Below are positions 9,781 through 23,045 of a stretch of DNA of 64,000 nt, piece after piece (position 1 is the stretch's first letter; every line of letters starts with the position of its first letter). Under the pieces are notes generated by a model. The model was not told the DNA's origin and made no database searches. It was given only the letters and a program-made list of their open reading frames with translations. The translations under genes were made by a program, and so were the position numbers. Source of the DNA: Vitis vinifera (taxonomy: Eukaryota > Streptophyta > Magnoliopsida > Vitales > Vitaceae); NCBI RefSeq assembly GCF_030704535.1, contig NC_081815.1, positions 18,312,001 to 18,376,000 of the forward strand. The letters run 5' to 3'.

Positions 9781-12700
9781 TAATCTCTCCAAAATTGTAA
9801 GAAAAATTTAAAAGATGAAACCTGTGAATTTGAATTCATTTTTCTCAAGATAGTCATATGAACACTAGCTTGAATTTAAATTATTTTGAATGAAAATCGC
9901 TCATTGTTATATTATTTTTATCACTGACTGAAGTGACATGTCGTGATTTATGGTAAAAATAATGATTAAAATACAATCATCATCTATCAACTAGGCCTTA
10001 TATTAAAAATGCAGTACCATTAACATTTTGAGTCTATAGTGTCAAAACACTAAAGAAAGTATGGAATAATATTTTTTTTCTATTTTGTTTGTTGTCGAAA
10101 TGAATTAATAGTAAGAATAAATAAATAATAAATATTTTTAAAATTAGAAATATTTAATCACTCTTATATAAAATATAAATTTTTTAAAAGGTTTTCATTG
10201 AAAAAATAACTATTTAAAAACATAGTTATCAATTTTTTTTTTTAAATATAAGATGAAATACTAGCAGTGTCATGGATTCTTTTTCAAATATAATATAACA
10301 TTATTGTAACTTTACCTTGATTCAAGGAGAGAATTCTGGCATTCAAAATTGTCCATTCCACAAGGAATTTGACTGAATTTATCTCAAAATCTTCTTTCTT
10401 TTTATAAAAGTATTACACTTTGCCCTATGTTTAATATTAAAAAGGCAAGATGATTCTTGATGTTTGCATTAAGGAGCATTTGAAGAGATACTATTTCACT
10501 TTATGATGGGTTAAGCATTTTTTTATAAATGCAATCTTGGAGTTTCTCATGGGAATGTGTTGAATGAATACTTAAGAAGATTTGTTTGAAGGCAAATTGC
10601 TAGGTTTTGTTTTACATGGAAAAATAAGGATCAAAGCCTACGGGTAGTAAAGTAGTCCTCGTGAAGCTTTCAAGAAATCCTTTCATTTAATTCCATTAAA
10701 ATATTACTTTTAATGAAATTTAAAAATCATTTAAGCAAGAACCACTATAAAATTAAAGTAATTGAGAAAATACAACTAGAATTTTTTTTAAAAAAAATCA
10801 ATAAGAAATTTAATTAAAATAATTTTATTATCTAAAAGGGTTATTAAATTAAAAAAAAAATTCTTATTTTTGACAATTTCACTACCAAACCACATAAGTT
10901 TTTTTTGTTTTTTTGTTTGTTTTTTTATTTTGAATATTAAGTCACTCAAAATTGGAAAGATTTTTTATTATCATTCTTGGGAAATAAAGGTAAAAGAAAG
11001 GTTGACATCCCATTTTTATTTCATCTTTCTAAGTTAGTCTAACTTTTATAAATGTTATTTGAAGGGTTGTTATGAAAATTGACATCAGTTCCAAGTAATT
11101 TATATGGATAACTAAATATTTGAATGAGAATGAAGCTTGTTAGAAATTTCAAATTCCTAAATTTAACTAAATAGTAGAATAAAAATCTCACATCAATTAC
11201 ATTTTAGGATTTTATTTTTGAAAACATGGAGTTCGCTTTAGAAGTTTTTTTCTCAAAACATTTTTATGTTTAAACCATTTTCCATATTAGAAAATAAGTT
11301 TGATAAAAAAATATTTTTTAAAAAGCTTATTTTAAGAATAAAATATTTTATGAAAATGTATTTGAATTATTTTCAGTTATTTTCTCTTAATTTTTTAGGA
11401 TTATTTTAAAAAATAATTATACAAATAAAAAAAATCATTAAAAATAAAGCAATAAAAATTATTTTAAAACATAAAAATCAGATTAAAAACATTCCAATTT
11501 CTCAAAAAAATTCTTGAGTTTAAATATCAATAAATCAAACACACCTTAACAAGTTGTGTAAATTCAAACTGATGCATCCTTCAATGAATATGCTATGTTT
11601 CCTCCACCTCTTTTAAACACCACATTCTACTTTCTATAGTTTTGGTTGCTTCATTATTTGATCTTTTTTTGACTTGTGGAATACACAAAGTTGATAAAAT
11701 GTTTGGAGAATTGGTGAACATCAAGTCCTAGTTAGGTATATGAGATTAGACACTAGTTTTTCAATCTATATCTATTTTGCCTAAATTCCACATGCCTTGC
11801 CTAGATTTTTTGAAGTGAACTAAAATAGTCAAATTTATACTACAATTAAACACATCACTTGTAAGGGAAATGCAATAGAAGTCATACCTCATTTCTAGTC
11901 CACAACCATCTACATCATCAGGATAGACTCTTATTAACTATGTCTGATAAGAGTTTCTCTCAATTCATACATAGCATGTTATCATCCATATAAACCTACT
12001 TTTTGGTATATAAATGCACATATGTTAGGTTAGTAGAATCGTGGAATTCTGTAATATGTATGATCTCATCCTTTTGGATGTATCCATCATCTAGCTCTCA
12101 TTTAGTTGTTTGGTCAAATAATCAACTAAATTCAACTCAAGCCTTGTAGACCAAGGGATGTAATTCGAGTATGATATAGTTACATTATTATCTTAGATTT
12201 AATACGTATATGCTTGTTTTACACCTTATATGTTGGACTTCTATATCAAGTTTTGATTGTTTCATTATCATATTACATGAGCATAGACATAACTAATCTC
12301 TTCTAAAAAGAAAAATGTTTACTAAAAGATTTTAAAGACATTCAATCTCAGTGTCTACATTTTCCCACTCATCCATAATAAATGGTGTCTCCTAGATACT
12401 TTAGTACTCAATAAATAATAGTCTTTTTAAAACACATTACCTTAATATCGGTTTTCTCTTGCCCATAATTAATAATATATCCTAGATGCATAAGAATTTT
12501 GTAAATAAAAATTCAATTGTCCATATTGAAATACAATATTTGATTAGCCTTTTAATAGGATAAACATTGTTCGATCACATGCAATTCATTAAGTACATTA
12601 GGTTATCAATCATTTAAGCATAATTTGTTTGAGAAATCCTATATAAATATCATTTGTTGTCTGAGTGTCCAAATTTTATCAATATTATCTAAAAAATGTT

Positions 12701-12933
12701 CTTATGATAATAACCAGACACCAAAATATTCTAGTAATTTTTATTTCAAGAATTATATCTATTGCACATTCAATTTTTTATATATCAAAATCAGTTATCA
12801 AAAACCTTTTGGTTATTTCCACTTTCTTTTGCTAAAGTTTCATAGCTATATGCTTGATTTGGAACAGCCTTGGCTAGAGCCCTCCATTTTTCTATTCAAG
12901 ACCAAAAAAAGTCAACAAAGGAACAGAACATAC
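9781..12933. other. Intergenic, AT-rich; one weak MITE copy
   Basis: A degraded member of the MITE-like family (copy B) is visible at about 11272-11540. The rest holds only low-complexity or unassignable sequence. Confidence 0.4.
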
Positions 12934-13079
12934 CTGCTCAAAGACTTCAATTCATACCCAATGTGGAAACTAAATTCATGCAATGCAAGGATGATACCTA
13001 GCAACACTAACATCATGTGGACAGCCCTTTCTTCTTTTGATGTTGATTCCTTGCTTTCTCCTTTCTTTAAAAAAACCAT
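12934..13079 (-). other. Exon-like segment, unidentified (possible gene relic)
   Basis: Minus strand from ATG at 13079: MVFLKKGESKE, then a Glu/Lys/Ser-rich stretch, then a hydrophobic segment MMLVLLGIILALHEFSF that could span a membrane, ending ELKSLS with a clean donor AG|GTATGT at 12934/12933. Composition is more balanced than the flanks. I do not recognise the family and could not place a second exon downstream, so it may be a relic. Confidence 0.3.
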
Positions 13080-15097
13080 AGGTGAAGGATTATAATAAAA
13101 TCAATGATTTTCGAAGAAATAAGTTTTTCGTATGCTTTTTTCGTTGGTTAAACGTGTACTTCAAATAACGCCGGCCAAGTTTTTCAACTTGAACACTAAA
13201 AACAAAACAAAATCATCTTCCTCACATTGTCTCTTAGCAATAATATTTTACTTTCTTTCTTATTATATTGTATTGTCACATCATCATTATTTGTCTCTCT
13301 ACGTCTATGATGCTTCCTTGTCACACTCTTTTTCATATTTATTCTCCTTCATTCTTTTCTTAATATCATTAATTTAAAACGTAAGAATCTATATATCTTT
13401 TGTCACTTTTTGTTTTCTCTCACTTAGTCCTCTATCGTCCGTTTTTCATCCTATTTTCTCTTCTAAAGTCTTTGCCTATTTATTCTTTCTTTTCCTAGTT
13501 TTTTTTCTCTTCCTCCCAACATGGTCCCCTCCATACCTAAATATCTTAATGAATTTGTAAGACATATTGTTTAAGTCCGACAACTATTTTTCATGCCAAA
13601 AAGAAAAAAAGAATTGTTTTTTATTACAACACCCAAACAGGCCCTTGTACTCTTACGTATACATAGAAAGTCTCTAAGGAGAAAGTAGAAAAAGCCTTCC
13701 AATACATTTAATCCCAAGCATTAATATTAAAGGGGACATGGACCATTCCACCTTACTATAAAAATTGCTCATTTCAATAGAGATCACCTTAACTCATCAA
13801 TAAAGTGAAATATGAAATTTATGAATCAACAAAAGCAACCTGCATGAACCAAAAAAAGCTGAAAAATCATAGATGAATGCATAAAGTGTGTAGTGGTGAT
13901 TCACTCAATTTTTTCTTATCAAAATAAAAAAAAAATATTTATTTTATATCTTTATTGAGAAAAGTGATCCAAAAAAATCGAAATTATAAATGCTTTCAAT
14001 TTAAAAAAAAAAAAAAATATGATTAACAACTTTTTATTCGATACAAGAAGAAAAGTAATAACCATTCAAAAAAAAAAATCATATGGTAAAAATAACCTCA
14101 TTTACTTGTATCTCTTAGATTCTATTTATTTGTAACCAAACCCATTTACTCGAGTCAAATTTTTTTATATTTTGGTGTTATTTTCTTTATATATTTATTT
14201 AACAATTTAAATTAAACTACATATATCAATGGATTGGATTGGATTTGAAAGTTTTTATAGAATGTATTCAACACCTTAGTATTTCGATACTCTAATATAT
14301 TTCTTTTAAACAATTGGATCATATAAACGGCACGCAAATATATTTTTTTAATAAATAAAAATATAAATATTCTTAATTTTATGGAAAAAAAAAAATCATA
14401 CATTAAGTTTCCGTGAAAGAAATCCGGAAGAATGTATTTAGATAAAAAAAAAATGATTGTTTAAAACTAGGAAGGATCCTGAAAATCTTGGGAAACCTTG
14501 AGGAAGAAGCCATGGAAAATGCAGGAGTTGGGGGGCCACATGCGTGCATGGGACCATCCTTAAGATATTCTGATAAAAGCAGCAAGTTCAGAGCTCTCTC
14601 TCTCCGAGTCTCTCTACTTTGGACTAGGCTTCGTCTTCTTCCTTGGCACATGCCCCAATAACATGGAAACTACTGCCTTTCAATGTCTCGACCATTTTAT
14701 TAATTCTCTCCTGTCTCCACATTATTTTCTCCATTATTTATAGGAGCGTGTTAGGTAACTTTTTGAAGTATAATTAATTCATGCGCCGAACTAGGTCGTT
14801 CTTCTTAATTGACGGTCAAGCAAACCTCTTTTGATCATATGGGTCGGTCCCTCAACCTTACATTAATTAGATGTCATCTGAAGAAGTTTCAGACGAGTTA
14901 CTTCCATCTCAACCCCACGTCCATGATAGAAATGTTTGATTTCTATTTGAAAGTTGAAGCGGGATTGAATGCATGGAATCATATTCTCATGCTCACCAAC
15001 CTTTTCTTGACTTTAAAATTTTCAAATATAACAAATAAATATAATTTATAAATAAGTTAATTAAGTTTTTATAACTTTGATGTTATAACAAATTAAG
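13080..15097. other. Intergenic, nothing supported
   Basis: AT-rich with pyrimidine-rich patches (13200-13510). A locally GC-richer patch near 14500-14660 includes a CT microsatellite but no convincing exon. Confidence 0.45.
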
Positions 15098-15476
15098 GGT
15101 ATGTTTGAAAACTATTTTTTAGAACAGTTTTTTTTATTTTTTAAAACAAAAAATATAGAAAACATATTTGAGAATCGAAAATTATTTTTTATTTTTTATT
15201 CTTAAAAATAGAAAATATGGAGATTTCAGAAAACATCTTTTAACTGTTTTTTGAGGACAGTTTTAAGAAATAATTATATCAATATGTAGAATGATTAAAA
15301 ATAAAATACTAAATATAAAAATTATTTTTAAAACATATTTAAAAATATTAAAAATGAGTTAAAAATATTTTAAATTTCCAAACAGACTTTTGTTCTACAA
15401 AATGAGAGAACAATTTTCAAAAACTGTACTTAAAAATTATTTTTCATAATTATCTTTGAAAATAACTACCAAATTG
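15098..15476 (+). repeat. MITE-like repeat, copy C
   Basis: Same family as copy A: starts GGTATGTTTGAAAACTATTTT, holds ATTAAAAATAAAATACTAAAT and the AAAATTATTTTTAAAACATAT core, and ends AAATAACTACCAAATTGG. It is followed within about 10 bases by an opposite-strand copy. Confidence 0.65.
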
Positions 15477-15483
15477 GTAGTGA

Positions 15484-15796
15484 TTTTTGGAAACAGTTTT
15501 TGACAACTCTTCTATGATGTTTTGTATAACAAAAATTTTAAATATTTTTAATATTTTAAAATATATTTTAACATTAATTTTTATGTTTAATGCTTTATTT
15601 TTAATTATTCTACATGTTTATATAATTATTTTTTAAAACAACCTTTAGAAAGGAAGTAAACGATGTTTTATTTTATAAAAATATCATATTTTGTGTTCTT
15701 AAGAACAGAAATGTGAAAACAATTTTATAATTGTTAAACACATTTTTTTTTTTAAGAATATAAAACTGTTTTAAAAAACAATTATCAAACAGATTC
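15484..15796 (-). repeat. MITE-like repeat, copy D (inverted)
   Basis: Reads as the reverse complement of copy C: GGAAACAGTTTTTGACAAC start, TTTTAATTATTCTACATG core, and an AACAATTATCAAACAG end. Together with copy C it forms a tail-to-tail inverted pair of about 700 bp. Confidence 0.62.
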
Positions 15797-17867
15797 AAAA
15801 CTCTTATTTTATTTTTTATTTGTTGAAATGTTGAAATTTTTTAAAATATAATACTTTTACAATCATCATTTTCCATATATTTCATACCACTTTTCTCTTT
15901 CAAACATGAGGCACTTAAAAAAAATTTCTTTCAATTCTTTCATTAGATATGACAACTTTAGCCACACGATGTATAGATAAAAAGATCTAGAAACATTTAT
16001 TATTTTTGAATATAAAAAATGTAACAAAAAAATTAACTAATATTTCCAATGGAAAATTGTTGTAATATGTGGCTCATATTGAGTGAAAATCATATGGAAA
16101 AAACGGGCAAATGTTGGAGTAGAGCGGAGTGGAACGAGGGGAGTGACGACATTTGTCATTCAAGCTTATATTTTTATTGTTAAGGGCGAACAATAGGTTG
16201 GTTACCCCTGGTATGGTTAAGGAGTATTTTTGGAAATACTCTTTTATGTAACCCTAATTAGAGATATAGTGAAAGTTTTCTTCCTTGTTCGTGGACGTAT
16301 ACAATCTATCGAACCACATTAAATTTATATCTTTTCTTTTCATTTTTCTCTAATTTTTCACCAGAAATTGTTGCAAGAAAATCAGCAAAAATGATGGGGA
16401 GTACTAATGATTTAACAAATACTATTATTGTAAATGAAGTCAAATAAAATAAATTTAAAAAATGGAAAATTCATATAGTTGGTTTATAAATTGAAATTGA
16501 AATTATTTTATGTTGAATATTTAGAAAATGGTTGGTGATATATGAACACTTAAACAATACTTAACAATACAAAGTATAGCAAGAAATCGTCAAAATAATA
16601 CTTTTTTCAATTTTTAATTTTCTTTTTCTCTTTCAAAAAATTAATTATCGCTATGTTTGATTCCTAGAAGGTATGAAGAAAAAAAAATTGTTAAGAAAAA
16701 TAGAGTTTGTTTGGCATTGTGATTTAAGCATATTTATCTATTTTTAAAAATAGATTGTTGTCTAAAAATAATTTTTAAAATTAAAATGAAATAGAAAATA
16801 ATTTTTAGAGAATAAGTAGAAGTTGTTTTCATCGATTTTTAAAAACAAAAGAAAAACATGAACCCGTTTGACTATGTTTTTTAAAACTGTTTTTAAGTTA
16901 ATGAATAAAAATATTTTTTAAAAATAAGTTTAAAAAGACAAGGCCAAATGGGTCCAAGTTTTCTCATATTTGGTTTCATTATGGAAAATATGAAATAAAA
17001 TCAAATATAATTAAAAATTTATGTATTTTAAAATTATTTAATCTTTATATAATATAAGAAAATAAGTGAAACGAGTTTGAAAAAGTATTTAAAAATAATT
17101 TATTGATTTTGAATCTATTTTTTATTTTCATTCTACTTTTCCTCTTCATTTTCTTTTCCTCCTCGATCAAATTTTATGGTAATCAAACATAACCTAAAAG
17201 CATAACATCAAATATCATGTTAAAATATTTAAAATTGGTTACTAGTCAAATTTCATTGAATTTTTTGGACATTAGTCCACTTTCTTTATTGAATTTTATT
17301 GGTAGAAGAAAATTTCAATAGTAGTTAGTAGAAGGCAAAAAAAAAAAAAAAATTCAACATTTCTAATCCATTTGACATTTGTGTAAATTTTGATTTCAAT
17401 CAAATCCACATTTTTTTATTATTAGTATTTATTTATTCATCTATTTTTGGTACCACTGGAGTTGAAAAGGACATATGACAAGCAGTGACAATTTCTCAGG
17501 GTCATGAGTGAAACTAAAAGGGAATTGATTGAATATTTCATGTTATTTTTATACAATTTACACAATGCATATAACATAATTTAAAACAAAATTTAAAATT
17601 AGAAACTAGAAATTTTAAAAAACTTGAAAAGGAAAAGTATATATATATATATATATAAATGAAATAAAAGATATTAGGGTATGCTTAATTGCATTTTTTT
17701 TTATAAATTTTTTGAAGTTAGTAATTTTGGTAAAAAAAAAAAAGAATAGAAATTTTGGTAACATATTTTCACTTTTTGTTGTTAAAATTTGTAGCACAAA
17801 TTAAAAAATAAAAATAAAAATATAAAAAGATTTATTTCCAAAATTTTAAAATAGTTTTGAATAAGAA
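15797..17867. other. Intergenic, nothing supported
   Basis: AT-rich. A repeat-like stretch at 16700-16950 shares the general style of the MITEs but not their core. A short GC-richer patch at 16100-16160 has no ORF. Confidence 0.45.
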
Positions 17868-18190
17868 CTTAAGGTTATGTTAGGTAATTATTTTTTAACA
17901 TAATTTTTTTTTTCGAAAAGATAAAAATATGTTTGTCAACCAAAAAATAAAAAACAAGTTTTTATTCTTAAAAAACAAAAATTATGGTGTTCATATAACA
18001 TCTTTTTCTAGAGTTATTTTTAAAAAATAATTATATAAATATGGATAATAATTAAGAATAAAGTATGACATATAACTGTTACTTTTAAAATATATTTGAA
18101 TATATATAAAACAAGTTAAAAATATTTTGAACTTTATAAGTTCCTAAAAAGACTTTTATTTTGTTTTATCAAATATCGGAAAATAATTTT
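17868..18190 (+). repeat. MITE-like repeat, copy F
   Basis: Contains the family words AATTATATAAATATGGATAATAATTAAGAATAAAGTA (seen in parts) and ACAAGTTAAAAATATTTTGAA. The left end is diverged (GGTTATGTTAGGTAATTATTTTT). Confidence 0.5.
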
Positions 18191-19185
18191 TTTTTTCCTT
18201 TTTTAATTTCCTATAATATGATTCTCAAATATTTTTTTTCCTTTCATTTTTAAAATAAGAAACAAAATTAGAAATATACAACTTGTTTCAGCTTTACTTT
18301 TATATGTTTAAAAACAATAAAAAATAATCTTGGAAAATAAAATTATTTAGTCAATTCAAGCCATATTTAACTAAAAAGACATGCACAAATCTTACAAAAG
18401 ACTCACATCAAGAACATTTTATTTTGTCTTACCCCACACCCAAAAAAAAAAAAAAATCTAGTCACAACAAGTTGGACTTGGTCATGGGGCATGATCCTAC
18501 AACCAAACATTTTTATACAAATAAAAAATAAATAATATTATAAAGTCAATTACTAAGCAAAATATACCATATCTATCATGCTTACTCTAAAAAATTATAC
18601 ATTTGGTTGAATTATTGTTCCATGACTTCATCTTGTGGTATATATAATAAGCCTTGGTTGATGACATGCAATAGAAATTGTACAATTTTAACTCCAAACT
18701 ATACACCATGACTCTAGACATTGAAGGATTAAAAAATAAATAAATAAATAAAAGAAAAAAAATTGTAATGGGAATTAATCAAAGCTTGTTGGGTTTTCCA
18801 TGATAGGGATTGGAAGCTACTTTCCAAATTAATAATTAGAATTTCATTGGAAGGAGAGAAGCCCAAATTATAACCTCGAGGAGTGGGTGAATAGTGAGTA
18901 TTGATTTGAATTAGAGTTGAAAATGCCAAAATGAAGTTTAATGACATGTTTAAATGCATTAAATATAATTTTGTTTTTGAAAAATTGAGTTCCAAAAGTG
19001 AAAAAGGGACGTTTAAAGCATGTTTGATAGTGATTTTAGAAAACGTTTTTAACTTAAAACGTGTTTTTGAAAAAAAAAAAAAAAAATCTTGGGCAAATTT
19101 AATTACTTATATTGTTTTCTAAAAACACATTTAATAGATGATTTTTTAAAAAATACTTGCAGATAAAACATTTTTATAGGGTGCA

Positions 19186-19219
<34 letters not shown>

Positions 19220-20609
19220 TTCTCCAACTAGTTGTAAAAATAAACAATCTTAAAAAATTAGTAGTTGTGAAAATGATGATAAATCTAAAATAAAAAAAAT
19301 TAAAATATCATTAAAACTAAATATATATAAAAATAAAATATTAATTCCCATCACCAAACAAATTAGATATAAAAAGAATTAGATAGTTAGATATAGAAAA
19401 AAAATATACAATATGAAATTAATAAAACAGAAAGAGATTAATTAGAAATGGAAATTAAGATTTTATTTTTATATATTTAGCTTTTAAGTTTTATGATAGA
19501 AACTAATAAATTTTTTATTCATTTTTAATGAAAATCAATAAGAAAAAGAAATGTTGGATTAATATAGTAAAAGGTGACAAGTTATTATTAATCATTTAGG
19601 TCATGTTTAATTGATAAGATATAATATGAGATATGATAAATATATTTTTTAAATAGGATATATTAATATAAGTTGAGATATAGGATACACATATTTGATG
19701 TACCAAATTTTTTTTTTTTATATTACTTATTTTGAAAAATAAAAGTTTTTAACTAAAAAAATTAAATTTGTAGTTAAAAATAAAAAGTAAAAAAAATAGT
19801 TACGAAATAGATTGTAAAATATATAAAACCTTTTTATAGTATTATTCAATGTAGAAATATTTTTTCTATATTGAATAATATGTTTTTATTTATAAATTTT
19901 AAATATTTTAATCATGAATATTAATAATAAATAAATAATTATTTACTTAATTTTAAATCATTGAACAATTTCTAAATATCATTAAACTTAAAAGAGATTT
20001 CATATATATATATATTTTAATAACATGGAATGTAAAGTAATTTTTATTTTAAATAAATATAAAAAATTTGAAAAATAATATTTCATTTTTATATTATTTT
20101 ACAAATTAAATGTAAGCATCACATAAAATGTCTTATTAGATATATAAATATAATAGGGAAACATAACGGAAAATAATTTGTTTTGAGTGAATATCATCGT
20201 CATAGAAGACATTAAATGGAAAGCATTTCTTTTTTATCTTCACACATTTTCGAGGCATGCTTGGCGGATGGGAAAATTTGAGGTGGTTTTCCATGTTCAA
20301 AACGTTGAGAAACTCTAGGAAGACCAAACTATATAAAAGGCAAAAGGTTAGAAAATGGATTGAAATTCGATTCGGAAAAAACTCAAGGGGGATTTTTCTA
20401 GTTTTCCTTGTGATAGGCCCTCCAATCAAGGAAAATTTGTCTAGATTAAGGAGAATTCATGGAAGATGAGAAAATTATGGTGTTTGGCTATACGATTAGC
20501 CCACAACTTAGCCTATGTTTGTTTCTTAAAATACTTGAAAGAAATTATAAAATAAAAATAAAAATAGATTTAAAATTAATAAAATTATTTTTATTTTAAA
20601 CTCATTTTA

Positions 20610-20673
<64 letters not shown>

Positions 20674-22090
20674 CATAATAAACCAAATATATATATATAT
20701 ATATATAAAATCATATTTTGAACAATTTTTTTATTTAAAAAATGATAAAAAAGAAAATAGAAGTGTTTAGTATTTTTACTTAAAATAAATTTATTTTATT
20801 TTTACATTCATGTATTATAACTTATCACATTTTTTAAAATATATTTTATTTATAAAAAAAATGCATTTGTCAACAAAAAAAAAAAACAATAAAAATTAAT
20901 GATGCATTACAACTAACTACTCCAAAAAAAAAAAAAAAAAAAAAAAAAGGAATAAGTAAAGAATAAAAAGTTCAAGCTTGGTTCCATCCATGCTTTCGTG
21001 CATGCACCGCTCTTTAAACAAGGCGCCACCGTTAATTCATACCTAATTTTTTAATCCAAAAAAAAAATAAAAATAAATAAATAAATAAATAAAGAAGGTC
21101 AACATGTTCATTATTTATTCTATTTATAATAGTTAGAGAGAGAGATGGCCAATTGCATTAGTGTTTCTGGGGCGGAGGACCACGCCTCTATTATTGAACA
21201 AAAACAATCACTTGTTTAGGCTGTCGAGGTAAGAAGACTTTACTTATTTATTTATTTAATTTTTCATTATTGGTGGGTCCCACCTAAAATTTAAAGTCAA
21301 TCCATTTTTTCTAATAAAAAATGTTTTATTAATTAATTATAAAGAGTGGCATGTGGTATTGGTTCTATTTTAGGTACCCCACCCCTTCCACAGGTCATCT
21401 GCCCCTTTCTTTCTCTCAGTAGTCTCTTATCCTATTCTTTCCTTCTTTTTTTTTTCTTCAAAAATATTAAATTATTATATCCTGATTGCCGTTAGTCTCG
21501 TTTATTATCTTATTATTATTATTATTTAAACTTTCCTTTTCTTGAAAAATATCTTTTTATATATTCAAATTTTAAAAAAAATATTTATAAAAACTATTCT
21601 CGAAAAAAGATTTTTTAAAATAGTTTCAAAAATTTGTTTGAAAATCTAAAATATGTTTTTTTAAATATTTTTTTGTCTTTAAATATTTATTAAAATAATT
21701 TTTATTCTTCGAATTTGTTTTCATATTTTTTTGTTTTAAAAAAATTATTTAGAAAAAGAAAAGTTCCCAAATTTTATAAAAAAGATTTTTTGAAGTAAGT
21801 TTTTAATACTTAAAAACACTTTCTTTTAATAAAAATTAGAAATGACAAAATTTTAAAAAACCCTCTATATATATATATATATATATATATTTTTTTATAT
21901 CATATTTTAATAAAAATATCTTTATTCTTTTTACAATAAAACTAATAATTTCTTTTAAATCATAAATATAAATATTTGAAATAATTAAGATATTTATGTC
22001 AAAAATAAATTATTTTTCAAGGAAAAATATGAAAAAATTTAAATTCATAATTACGAGGATTATTTCGTCTTTTTAAGTATACGTGGAAAG
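18191..22090. other. Intergenic, AT-rich with microsatellites
   Basis: Contains a T run of about 30 (about 19187-19216), (TA)n at 20614-20670 and 20688-20707, a poly-A run near 20925-20948, and (TA)n at 21865-21890. A less biased patch at 20140-20470 has no frame I can assign. Confidence 0.45.
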
Positions 22091-22096
22091 TTCATT

Positions 22097-22108
22097 GTCA
22101 CGTGACAT
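22097..22108. promoter_or_regulatory. Palindromic G-box upstream of the H+-ATPase gene
   Basis: TGTCACGTGACA is a perfect 12-base palindrome with the CACGTG core bound by plant bZIP and bHLH factors. It lies about 760 bases upstream of the TATA box. Function is inferred from the motif only. Confidence 0.4.
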
Positions 22109-22864
22109 AAACATTATCATTTATCATATAATTGTAAAACAAAACCTCATCTTCAGGCGTTAAACTTGACGTCCATGGCAAGCCGTTATATTTTGCAACG
22201 GTCCAAGACGCGACACGTTTGGGACGGCGTGAAGGTAACAGCACACACAAATTAAAATTTCCTTTCACATTGACGTGCCGTACCCATTATTTCTTGAATT
22301 TTCACATAATTAATTTTCACCGTCTAATTTAGTAATTTCCTTTTTATTTTCTTTTCATTTTCTAAAAAAAAAAATCATTAATATATAAAAACTTTTATGC
22401 AATAATCCGCTATCTTCACTCGAATTTAAAGTTTAGTATATAATAATATTAAATTATAAAATTTTCAAAAGCTCATTAATTGTTAAATTTATGATTAAAA
22501 GTGGGTATTAATTTTACAAAACACTTTTAATCTAAAAAATTATTTTTGAAAAAAGTCAAATGTTTGATAAATTTTAGGAACGCTTTTCAAACAAATATTT
22601 ATGATTTTACAATTTTTCTAAAAATACTAGAAAAAATAACATTTTTACTAAAAACATTAATGGGCGCAGTCTAATAAATATTATGACACCTACACTAACT
22701 TTTTTAAAATTTGTTATTAATTTATGGTATTCAAAGAAAAATTGATAAGTTGGTGTGGAAATAGTGATTTCCTAAAATGAATGATGAAGGGGTGGAGATT
22801 ATAACTGGAGTGAAGAACATCCGGCGGAATATGGAGCCCACAGGGGAGGGCGGGATTGGAACGG

Positions 22865-22871
22865 TATAAAT
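22865..22871 (+). promoter_or_regulatory. TATA box of the H+-ATPase gene
   Basis: TATAAAT in a GC-richer setting (AACGGTATAAATGAAGG), 181 bases before the ATG. Transcription would start near 22897, giving a leader of about 150 bases. Confidence 0.6.
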
Positions 22872-22952
22872 GAAGGCATTGAGGGAGAGGGAGAGACGCC
22901 TTCCTCATTGTCGACCTTGATTTTCTTGGGAGACTCAATACTCATACATTGA

Positions 22953-22976
22953 ATGAGTGTCTCCACTATTCTCTGA
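22953..22976 (+). promoter_or_regulatory. Upstream ORF (7 codons) in the H+-ATPase leader
   Basis: The only ATG between the predicted transcription start and the main ATG opens a tiny frame, MSVSTIL then TGA. It is in frame with the main start, 93 bases upstream, ending 69 bases before it. Short uORFs that reduce but do not abolish main-ORF translation are documented for tobacco PMA genes, so a translational control role is plausible. Confidence 0.5.
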
Positions 22977-23045
22977 TTCTTTTCTGGTTCTTCTTTCATC
23001 TCTTCATCTCCTTCATTGTTGTACTGCGTCCCTCTGCTGCCAGAT

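Noticed and set aside
12625..13095. 156-codon plus-strand ORF
   Set aside because: Composition is that of AT-rich non-coding DNA, and the more gene-like signal in its right part is on the opposite strand.
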